Shown here piece by piece: positions 48,201 to 60,200 of a stretch of DNA of 64,000 nt; the first letter of the stretch is position 1, and every line of letters starts with the position of its first letter. The stretch is taken from the NCBI GenBank assembly GCA_949130485.1, contig OX422183.1, forward strand, positions 15,435,812 to 15,499,811, in the 5' to 3' direction. The DNA comes from Agelas oroides (lineage: Eukaryota > Porifera > Demospongiae > Agelasida > Agelasidae). A program made the position numbers and the translations under genes. The notes under the pieces were generated by a model, which was not told the origin of the DNA, did no database searches, and worked only from the letters and a program-made list of their open reading frames with translations.

Positions 48201-51200
48201 ACGGAAGCAGAAGAGCAGTGAAAAACGGGGAAGGCCTGGGAACACCTATCATGTGAATGATGTCTGGTGGACGTGAGGTGGACACCATTTGCCAGGTCGC
48301 GGGTTCGAGTCCCTCCCTGAGTCACTGTCATTTTTCCCCTCTTCTTTCTTGTCTTTACTTCTCAGCTTTCTTTCTCAATTACTTTGACCAGGTTAAGATC
48401 TGACTGTCAGGTCTGGAGCATGTTAAATACATGTAACTGAGCCTGCGCCTCGCACTTCATGCTCACCACCCCCCCTCCCTCTGTATGAAAGACAAATGTC
48501 TAACTAAATAGTACTTTCTGGCAGCCACGGACCTTACATTCTCACGAAACCACTGAGGCTGTTACACAACATCGTATGTTTATGAACAGCCGTCTTTCAT
48601 GTGCAGTGCAATGCATCTGAATTAAAGTTTGTAAATGTAAAGTTTGTAATGTTTTCACAGCTGTACGACACCTGCATTTAAGTTTGTAATATTTTTACAG
48701 CTATGCGACACTCTGGTTTTATAGAAAGTATTTCCTTCCCATCTGTAGGAATCTCCACTTCTGATTGCCTCTCAAAATGGCCACACCAAGTGTGTCACCC
48801 TTCTACTGCAGAATGGAGCCAATGTGCTACAGAGAGATTCAGAGGACAGAAACTGCCTTATGATTGCCATTCAAAATCACCACAAGTATGTTTTACTATA
48901 TTTTTAATCATGCAGCTGATATTATAAGAAACCAAGGCCTTAATAATTATTATCATGGCTCGATATGTACACTTAATGACAATCAGTATCATATTCTCAT
49001 GAGCTTTAGACCAAGAATTCAAAGTGAATGCATTTATAATTCTTGTGTGCATAGTTGCATAGTTTACAATACTTATTATGTATAGGTGGTGCTTGAACTT
49101 AATTAAGTCATCATACTCTATTACCCAGAGTGACTGCACTGGCAATTCTTTCTGGCGAGGATGGTTTGAAGGCATTGACGACAGCAGTGAAAAAAGACCC
49201 GACTCCTACTCCTCTTCACCATTTGGTTAAAGAAATGCCAGGTGACACACTGCCACATTCTTAGATCAATTTTATTATCATTGGTACCCGCTACCATGCT
49301 TGCTTGTAAAGTTAACCATCATGTAGCTAGAGCATCTACATCATTATATGAATATTTGGATCTAGTGTTTAGCACAAATGCTTCAGTTTATGGTGTAGTC
49401 ACAAGTCTGTGTGACCTAATTAGTCGCTCTTTATGGTGGACGAAAGTTATTTGCTTACTCTGACTACAAGTAATATTCAAAGCACAAGGCCCTGTAAACT
49501 CCTGGAATGCAAAAGTGCGAAACCCTGTGTGTCTGACTGTTGTTATCGCATGAATGGATATATACATGTACTTTCACCCTCCCCACCAACAGACCTTGCT
49601 GAATATGTGCTGAACAAATGCATTACACAAGCTGAGGCTAAACGGCAAATCAGCATTGATGGAGAGGGGTATGTGGATGGTAGTGGCTCTTTCATGGGCA
49701 ACGATCCTACAGTCACAGCAGATCAATCAGTTCACTACAACTTTGATTATCTAGAAGACAGCAATAGGCAGCTCAACCATGTTAATAAACCTGAGCTCCA
49801 TATTGATGGAGGGGATTCTATGGAGCGCACTACTGTCATAGGAAATCAACCAGACCATGAACATCTAGAAAACAGTGACGAACAAATATCTCATGAGCAC
49901 CATGAAAAATACATTAATGAGCTTGAGCCTAAACAACAAATTGGCATTGATGGAGAGGATCATGTGGATGGCCCTACAGTCACAGCAGAAAAACCAGACC
50001 ACTACAACACAGCAGAAAAACCAGACCACTACAACACAGCAGAAAAACCAGACCACTTTGGTGATCAGGATGACAAGGATAGACAAATCCTCCGCAACGA
50101 CCATAGCAACCACATTCTTGATTGGATGGTAAGTTAATATATAGTGAGGGTAGGAAAAAGTTACTAGTTACTATTATATTTCTTACATGGAGCCTGGGTG
50201 GATCAAAAGCACTGGATATACCATAAAGTTTCTAATGGACAAGTTGCTTTTGCTTTTCATTTTCTATCTTTGAGGCACCCTCTGGGTGACCCCACCTACC
50301 TCCCCATCCCATCCTTTCTGCTCACACAGAATCTGCGTGCAAGCGCGCAGAGACTATCTTCTCTGTGCAGTGTGCAGTATGATGTAACCAAAAGTGCACT
50401 ATAGGGTTTATGAGTTAATTAATTATGGTCTAACTGGCACAGCAAAGATTTTAGAGGAATTAAGATTTAGATAAGTGGGAGTTTGACTTCCTAACTGTAC
50501 TGTGTTATACTGTAGCGTATAGCGGGTATTTTTCTTGGGGGTGTCATTTTCGCGTTTTTCGCAGTCGAATGTGATCCGCGAAAAATTAACCCGCGAAATT
50601 TTATGATTCGTATCCACGTGCGTGTACTTCTACAGACAGTTTTGTCCATGAAACACGTCATTGCTACAATAGCCATCCCGAGAAGACAGTTACCAAGCTC
50701 CAAGGGCCCACTCTCTTTCTTGGTTTAGCCTGCTGCTGTCAGTGCACCTAGTTTCGCACAAGCCAGTCCACTTTCGCTAGCGATACTAGTCCGCATGCTG
50801 CTAACGAGTGCATTCATAATCATAATACTGCACAATTTGGCAAATGTAATGTTTCCATTGCGAGCATCTCTGGTATAAACTATAGGTAGCTTACTTCGTG
50901 CTTGATGAATGTCAATACAAGAATTTAGAAAACTCGCTTCCGCGAAAATTTAACCCGCGAAAATTTTCTGTAATACAATAGATCGTGGTTTTGTGAAAAT
51001 TTTGCTCCACGAAAAGTACCCACTATACGGTATTGCACTTCACAACATTACTGAATCATCTCAAGTCGATACTTAAGAAAGCAAGTAGCTATGGGTTTTT
51101 TCCCCCACATTTACCATACCCTAACACATAATATGTATATTTTCTTATCATGAATTCAGATGGAATACAACAGGTTGGAACTTCTGCAGCACCCACTGGT

Positions 51201-54200
51201 GGAGAACTATCTTTGCCAAAAGTTTTGGTCAACAGCTTTCCCACTCCTCATGCTCAACTTGCTGTTCTACCTCACACTCCTGGTTGCACTCAACTGGTTG
51301 GCTCTGGTTGTACCCAGACCTGGACCAGACAGTGAAACATGTAAGATATCAGAGCCCCAATACAGTGGAACTTGTATACTGTTGTTGCCTTAGGCCAGCA
51401 TTCTGCATGCATCGTAAGAACTAAGGAGCCACCCTGTTGAATAATGACCCAACAACGTGCACATTATCATTTCTTGTGTTCACAAATCACTATCCCAATA
51501 TCATTGCATGCAGGCCCAGAGAGTGACGTTGCTTCCTTCAATGGTGAGTGACCAAACAATTCGTGATTTAACACAAATGTTGTGTTGTTGAGTCAGTAAA
51601 GACGAGAAAGCTGATATGGGTTTATGTCTGTACAGCCAATTACAATAAGCAGACAATTAATCAATGGCTCAGTAGATGGCTATGGAGGTTCTTCACTAGT
51701 TGCACCACTCTCATTCTTCCATGTAGTAAGTGAAGCATCCCACTAAACAGATATGTACTCTGATTGAATATAAGTACAACCAAGCAACCAATCGCTTTAT
51801 TTTTTTACTGACGCACATTTACACATCCGTATACCAATTTTTGTACATTGCTTCCTCTAGCCTGGCAACTACATTTGTTGCAGCATTCCACTCATTACAT
51901 GAACTCTCTTTAGCTATATACTGGTTAAGCTCCCGAAAGTACGCCCCCTTCGAGCAAACACCCACCCCCCTCTTTACCCCCCAGTTTCTTACAAAGGTGT
52001 TTTTCCCTTGTATAAATGCCCCACCGTTTGAGCGTCTTCTGGGCATGCTTTTAGTGAGCCTTTGTTTTAGCTCCGTCGTCGATTGTGTTTGTAAACACAT
52101 ACACACAAAATGTATATGTCCTTTCTTCACTAAAACTAATGCTGGGAAGAATCATTGACAACAGGCATGTTGTATGGAAACACATTTCATGGCAGCATGA
52201 TTATTGTCATCAGTACAGAAGTTGACCACTTTTATATAACACTGTAAAAATTTGATTTGTCAAATCAACCATAATGATCGTTTTTTAATATAATATGTGT
52301 GGTTTGGGAAGTTGGTTTATTTGTGGTAGTAGTATCTGGTAGTTACATTATTATTTTCTATCTTTATTTCAGGCACGAGCTCTGGGTGTCAAGGTAAGTT
52401 CTTTTGAGACTTTTAACTATGAGTAGTTACATGAAAATACATTATAAAGTGTAAATACCAACACACAGATATCTAGTAACAGTTAATTAAGGCATCATTT
52501 TGCGGTAATCATGTGAATTTATGCAACTATTACTTCCACATTTCACAAAAAGAAAAACAACACCAGATGACTCTTAGCTACTTTTTTCTTGCACATACGT
52601 AATTAATGAGGATGTGGTGAAGTATTTTGGATGTCTTTTACCACATATAGTACATTTGCAGCCTCATTCCCAGCCACCCACAGCCGCCCAGCCAGCTTTT
52701 CATCTTTGTTTGCTTGTGGGTGGAGGGAGAGCCTGGGGACGAGGCTTGCTAGTACATCTGTACATGAGATTTATACCAGCAAACCTCCCTAAACACAAAA
52801 TCTGATGCTGGTTGCATGGTCGCCTCCATCCACTGTGTATGTTGTGGGGAGAAACTGAAACTAAGCCGTGTATTTCAATTGCATTGCCGCATTTGAAGCG
52901 CTGTCTCACTGAACTTCTGTTAAGGGCAGGGCTCATAAACACTTCATAGATATTCATGCATCTATGAAGCACATATGAGCCCCGCCCTTAACGGAAGTTC
53001 AGCAGTACGACGTAGCGTTGCGATCGAAATACGTGGCAGCATAATCTTTGATTTCTACACGGGACTGTCACATATAATTAGTATGTCACTTAAAATGCTT
53101 TGTTCTTGAATGGAGAAATGAATATAGCATTTGCCAACAGCAATTATAATTTATTACGTGGGACATAATTTCTACTATCAAATAGAAATGATTTTTATTC
53201 CCATTGTAGGTCAAAGTGGAAGTAGACTGTGGTTTCTGGCAGCAACAGCCTTTCTTCTATACATCCTTTCCATTTTGGGATTTGTGATGGAAGTGGTGCA
53301 GCTCGTTGAAAGAAAATGGAAATACTTTGAGGATTCTGACAACTACTTCCAACTCGCTCTATATATTTCAACTGTCATCTTCATTCATGGTTTTGACAAC
53401 AAGTGCTGGTGCTCCACCTCTTGGCAGTGGCAGATAGGAGCCTTTGCAGTGTTCCTCTCCTGGTTCAACTTCATCTTCATCCTCAAATACATGTCCTACA
53501 CTGCTATCCCAATCAACATGTTTCTTAGCATCTGTGTCAAATTCCTGAAGATGATTTTTCTACCGATAGTGCTGATATTAGCCTTTGGTGTGCCTCATTA
53601 CATGGTGTTTGTGCGCACAAAAGTGAGTTGCCAATGTATGTACAGCGATAGACTATTAACTGCAGGCCATTCAACAGCGCTACTTAATTACAATTCATTG
53701 TTCAGTCCTAATGGAATTTCTCCTTTGTAGCTGCGTATGTACATATATGTTCTCCATTCAATTTACTTCGGCAAGCAGTTCTTGGAAAATACTTGACATA
53801 GTTGTATAATATCATACTGTGAGAAATTTCCACATTAAAAATATTCACTGATTTATCTCAGACTGCAATAATTTTTTGCCTTGGTAGTGTGGAGAAGCCA
53901 CATACTAGCCAGCCTGCCAGATTTTCTGGCCTCCTGTCAACAATAGTCCTCTTGTTCTATTCAATGAGGAGTGAGCTGTAAGAGCCAGCGACATTCCAAA
54001 ACGCCAAGCTGTTTTCTCTGAACCCAATGCTGTTCTCAGTTGCAAACATGCTCTTTACCAATGTCAGCATGTATGCATTTCTAATTTATAATCACTAATC
54101 TGCCATCACCTTGATGGCATCATGGACAAGGAATGGGCATGGCTTCAATTGCAGAATCATAAATATAAATGACTCTGTTTGTGACCAATCCATAAACGTT

Positions 54201-57200
54201 TTAGACTTCTCACATTACGGTAGTATCTTCTATTCTTCTTTGTCTACAGAAAGAAGAAAGCCTTCCTGCATTCAAATCTTCAGGTCATGCTATAGCCAAG
54301 ACCTTATTGCAGCTAGCTGGGGAGTTTGATTTTGAGGACACCTTCAACCGGGGAGATCTCCTCTACAGTCCAACTACCTATATCCTGTTCATCACCTTCC
54401 TGATCACCATGCCAATATTATTCATCAACCTCTTGGTTAGTTGCTGCAGCAAAGTTAGTCTGTATGATTGCAAAACTAACAGTGAACTGTTTTGTGCCTG
54501 TTACTAGCACATATATTGTGCACACAGATTTGTATAATGTGGGGTTGGGGGGGTTGAGCCTGAGCAAGTCCCACACTAGCAAGTTGAATGAGAACAATGT
54601 CTGTATGATACATCTTACCATAAATGCATGAATACATCCGGTTTGTTCTCCATACCTGACTATTAAAAAAGGTGTACATTTTAGAAGTGACGAATGGCAG
54701 GGTTTCACTATATTCATAGCATTTCTAGGAAGGGGTTTTGCTGTGATATTGTGTTCCAAATTTATCACTATGCAGAATGCTTTGGCCGTTGGAGAAACTC
54801 AGGAAATAACAATGAATGCAGAGCTTACTACACTAAAACTACAGGTTAGCTGTAGCTGAATTTCATCAGGGCCGTACCTAGTGTTCATTGTGCACATTAT
54901 AGAAGGGCATGCGCACTTAATCTCATCTTGTGTTTATATTGTTAATACATCCATACGTATTTCAGTCACGATCCACAAGGCCATTCCACTACTAAGAGTA
55001 CGGTGCTAGCTGGGAGCAGCAACTTAAAGCCATTATAGTGATGGAATTTTATTGCAGCTGCTGTCATGAGTATGCTAAGACTGCAATAGGATACTGGCAT
55101 TTCTCAGTCGTTTCTGTAAGTGTCTTTGCATTTTCTAGTTAATATTTCTACTTATCATTTCATCCTGTAGGTAGAGTTGATCCAGGAACAATGGGGAATG
55201 AAAGGACTGTTGACAATCCTGGAACGATTAGGAATAAAGCGACCATTGCCATTTCTGAAAAGATGGCAGAGGAAACAACAGTCCATCCGATGTAAAACAG
55301 AATACAGTGCAGATGATGGTTCATCTCACTCATCTACAAATCCTAAACATTCAACCAGGTCCAGTAAGCACTACTTTAGATTTGTGCTGACATTGCTGGG
55401 AAGTGGTTACCGCAAATACGTATTGGGAAGAGACTACGCCCACCATGCTAAAATGGCAAAGGAGCTCAAAGAACGAAATGAGGACATCTACAATAAAGTG
55501 ATGGTAGGTATAGGACAGCACCAAATTGAATCACTTTCAGTATGTAACAAGTGACTGGATACAAAAAATACTTGTACCTAGCATTAAAACATTTAAACAT
55601 CTAACTGCTACTCGGTGCTGCTTCATCATCATGGGGCAAACCTGAGTAATTTTTTTTTTTTGAGACTAACCCCACCCCAAGTGGAAAGGCAGGTGGTAAC
55701 CTTATCTCGAGTGGAAGGAATCAAATGCAGATGGACAGCGCTGCCCATAACAAACCATTAAACGCGGCAACTACAGGCACACACTTCCTGGTGCCAAGTA
55801 AGCAGCAACAACACAAAGGTTGACTAAAGAGAGACCATAGATATTAAGGGGGGATCAGATCCAGGTGCACAATCTATAGCTCTTTCAAAAAAGCATAACC
55901 ATTTGCATGTAGAGTGATGCTGTGCAGAATCTGATGCTAACTGAAGAAATGTAGAGGCGAGATGATAAACAAAACCACTGAACTTCTATAAATGGCTGTA
56001 GCACAGGCCACGTTCAATTTGACCAGCTTGGCAGCTAAGAACACCACACAAAGCCTTTGAGAGTGTTCTAAAGAAGCACTGTTGCGACCAAAAGCACTGT
56101 GGATGCACGGTATGTGTTGCAGTGCAGTAGGCTAGTAGCTAAGTGCACACTTCACTTAGATTAACAGGTGGAGTACATACAGAGTCCTGTTGCATGTGAT
56201 TTAATATCCATTAGGGCTCACTCAGTCAAACCCCAATACTTTACATTTCTCATGCATCTAGTGTCCATTACAAGTGTTAGTTTCAATCACACTTTTGCAT
56301 AATTCCTATGCAGGGTCAGAATCCAGTGAGAGAAGACATTGCTAAATTGAATGAAGATATCAGTACCTTCAAACAGGAGATGATGGTAAGCACTTTCAAA
56401 TGCACCCTCACTCACCAAATTGTCTGATCTACAAATTGACCATTTCATTTGCCAATCTTGAAGCCTAATAAAAGATGTATATTTCATGGAAACCAAGGCA
56501 ATCATGGGATTAATTATTAATCTGTTTAACAATAATTATGTACATTTGGTCATAATGCAGGCTTCATGTTCCTGCTCTCTAGCTAGTCCATTACTATTAT
56601 TATGGTATGTAATGGATCCTTTATATTCGTGCTACTCCAATAAGGTGGCAAGAAATTGAAGTTCAAAGTATCAATAATAATTGGAGCTTGCTCACACTTG
56701 GCCTACACAGAAAGATTGCACATGCATTAGCAAAAATATTGTGCCTTACAATAGGTGAATTTCAAAACTTGCATGTACACTTTAAATGAATACAACAGAA
56801 AGGTACTCAGTGTAGCTTGATAGCTGCTGATAATGAGAGCGACTGTGTACATGAAGATCAAGGGAAGAACGAGGGAAGGACTATACCATGTTTATTATAA
56901 GCTTGAATAACACTGTTTATTCCTTCTCACATCAAATAGCAGTTCCCTCAGCGTGCATGGTGACTTATACCTCGTGTACACATGTGCAAACTTTTATTTA
57001 AGAAAATCTTCTCCGATTCAATGGATGCAGCAGTAATGTAACAATAATGAATTTTATGCAGAACAGTTCTAGCACAAGTTGCTGAAGATTTATTGCCAAG
57101 CTTACAAGTGTAGCACACTGATGATAGGAGTAGTTTACTAAGCCATAAATCTCTAGCAAGCTATGCTGCAACTATTACAAATCTCAACCCTTGTGACTTC

Positions 57201-60200
57201 TTACCAGTGTTGACAATAAGTTCGCATGATAACGTAACTGAGCGTAGTATATAGCTCTACTGCAGTATGGCAGTGTAACTGAAGAGGGAACCATAGTTTC
57301 TGTGTACCCCTGGAGAGAAGGATCACAGTATAATGAACTCCACTTGTTCTGTGGCGAAAGTATATTATGATTGTACTTTTGTCCAATCTTTGTGCAGGGT
57401 CAGAATCCAGTAAGAGAAGACATTAACAAATTGAAGGAAGAGATTGGCACCTTAAAACAGGAGATGATGGTACATAATACATGACTGATAACACATGGTA
57501 GTATGCAAGTATGCAAGGGAGTTATATAAGGCTCCTCCCTGGAAAAACTGGGAGAGCCTGGGTACAAGGCTTACAATCGGGGAGGAGCCTGGGGACGAGG
57601 CTATCAATTGGGGAGGAGCCTGGGGACGAGGCTATCGATTGGGGAGGAGCCTGGGGACGAGGCTATCGATTGGGGAGGAGCCTGGGGACGAGGCTATCGA
57701 TTGGGGAGGAGCCTGGGGACGAGGCTATCGATTGGGGAGGAGCCTGGGGACGAGGCTATCGATTGGGGAGGAGCCTGGGGACGAGGCTATCGATTGGGGA
57801 GGAGCCTGGGGACGAGGCTATCGATTGGGGAGGAGCCTGAGTACGAGGTTAGTGATTGAGGAGGAACCTGGGTACAAGGCTAACAATCAGGGAGAAGTCT
57901 GGACACGAGGCTACGTATATGATTGTACTATTAACAATCTCTATGCAAGCACAGAGTGTGGTGACAGAAAATGTCACTAAATCAAAGGAAGATAGTAGTA
58001 CCTTAGAACAGGAGATTATGGTACATATGTAATACTTGACTGACGGCTCCTCTCAAGTGTGCAAAGAGAGAGGTTTACATATGTTTGTACTATTGACTAA
58101 TCTTTATGCAGGCACAGAGTGCAGTGCAAGAAGACATCCCTAAATCGAAGGAAAGTACCTTAAAACAGGAGATGATGGTATGATGATTGTAAAGTTTGTA
58201 TGAAAGAAATTTGTTTATTTATAAGCTTCAACCAAATATTGGCAATGAATAGATTAGTATGATTGTAGCACCAGTTATGCACAAGCAGTCATAATGGGAG
58301 CTTCACTTTTAGTTATAGCTGGACATCGCTAATTGTTGAAGTGTTTTCATATTAATTTTGTGCTAAATGCTAAATTATAAGAATATTTTTAGCAAGGAAA
58401 TAACTTTGTAGCTCTTCAGCCTCTAGATAGGCATACCAATGATGATTATGGCTCACTTCGCATTACGTAGCAAGATTGCGTTGTGTGCGAGTGTTTGTCT
58501 GTTTGTTTGTTTTTTGTGCCACCTCTCAAATTAAGCAAATTTTGCATTTGCACTTCAAATGAAGCACAACCTCAGTATACATTGCTGTCACCATCTTGAT
58601 GGCTGCTGATTGTGCAAGAAAGACTGCATGTTGAGCAGTAGAGTTATCTCTAATTCCAAGCCTAAAGAGAAGAAAGATAATAAAGCCCTAGTTTTTACGT
58701 CTGCTTAATTGTCACTGATCATGTGTTAAATCAGTAAGAGGGTGCGCATGACATGTTCATACTCACTGGGTTGATTGCTATTTACTGTATTTCTATTGGG
58801 AGTACCTTGCTGTAAAAAGGGCATAATCAAGCTCTATACATGCTGTTACATGCTTATACATGCTTCCTATATACGATATGTATAGCAGGAAACAAACATG
58901 GAAGAAAACTTTCGCGAATTCATGAAAAATAAGATTTTACGAAGAAAACTTTTGCAGATTACTCACTGGTGCGATTGTGTGAGAGTGTGGCCAGTGATTC
59001 AACAGGTTCAATACTAATTTAAAACCTCAACACCTGGTATTTGGCATGACATGTGCATGTGTTACACGCCCCACCCCAGCAACAGATGCCATACCCCCAA
59101 ATTTCATGGAGAAAACTTTTGTAAATATCCACAAAACCCTCGAAATTCACAAAAGTTTTCTCCCTCGAAAGCTATATGGTATACAAAGACAGTGAAACTT
59201 TGCAGCATTTAAGTGCATGTGCGAATGGCTGGTCTCAAGCCTTTATTTACTATGATTGTACTCTAATCAACTCTCTGTGCAGAAGCCAGACAGGAGGGAA
59301 GACATCACAGGATTGAGGGAAGATATTAGTACCTTCAAACAGGAGATGATGGTTTGTAATACTTGACTTTCGTGAAGTGTAGATATTTTCATTTTCAAAT
59401 TCCACAAAAGATGGTTGCAGTTTAGCAGTTTGGTTAACAGATTAGTACCATAGTCTCACAAAAGAACACCCACAAGTCTGCCAAAGAGGGGGGTGGGTCC
59501 TTTCAAGTGTTTCTGGCCTTGACCATGAAAGATTGCCACGTGTATTTACAGCAACTCAATCCCAATTATTGAGCATTATTATAATACAACAGAACCACCA
59601 GCTTTTTAAGTTCAAGTCCTGATAGCACGAAACTTTCTGAACTGCAACTAGTCTCGTGCCCAGACCCCACCCTCTCACGAGGAAAAGGGTCTGGTGACCA
59701 TTGAGCGATTTCTTGGCTGTGCCAAGTCAGCAGTCTTGATACTGAACAACCCAATGAAATAGCGCTACGTCATGCAACCATGTGCTTGATCGACCGACCG
59801 ACCTATTCGTAGCCTCGTGCCCAGACCCCACCCTCGCCTCTGTTGGGGTCACCACTCTTTCACTGGTGGGTGCTCTTTCACAAGATTATGGTATAACAAT
59901 GTACTTGCTGTCATAGTAGGGGGTTCACACCCTGATATTGGTGACTAGGCAACACTACCACAGGTGCATTAAGGCCTTACTCCAAGTGGTTCTTGTTACA
60001 CAACTGTATTGCAATTTTATAAAGCTTCCAGTTATATTGCTTTGTGTAGTTATGATGAGACAAACTAACTGCTGAAATGTGTGCTAAGCAAACAGTGATG
60101 TAGGTCTTGGCTAAAGGTTTGACAACTACACATTAGATGGGCTACTAGTGTTCGCCATTAAAAATGAACCACCTAAAGGCATTTGAAACTAAAATCTCTA

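Larger units (their letters stand above)
41065..49241 (+). other. Gene B ankyrin-repeat exons
   Basis: Nine exons match those of gene A in order and phase, and five have identical length (199, 105, 98, 183, 130 nt), as does the 137-nt exon. Readable repeats include [93 protein letters not shown] and SPLLIASQNGHTKCVTLLL. The 661-nt exon is 15 nt longer than in A and the exon at 43423 is 9 nt shorter, both multiples of three. The acceptor of the first exon here (41065) sits directly after a (CA)n run, as in gene A. Confidence 0.85.
51160..54844 (+). other. Gene B transmembrane channel exons
   Basis: The exons parallel those of A: pre-S1 and S1 (51160-51340, NRLELLQHPLVENY), two tiny S1-S2 loop exons (51514-51543 and 52373-52393), S2-S5 (53210-53622, with WQIGAFAVFLSWFN and ILAFGVPHYMVF), pore and S6 (54250-54435, LAGEFDFEDTF then ILFITFLITMPILFINLL) and post-S6 (54776-54844, NALAVGETQEI). 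The pore exon differs from that of A at about 15 of 186 nt by eye, with only four differences in its last 120 nt. This is the best conserved part of the two genes. Confidence 0.85.

Noticed and set aside
57495-57980. 161-codon frame of GEEPGDEAIDWGGA-type repeats
   Set aside because: It results from a 31-bp minisatellite in an intron; flanking coil exons are in another frame.
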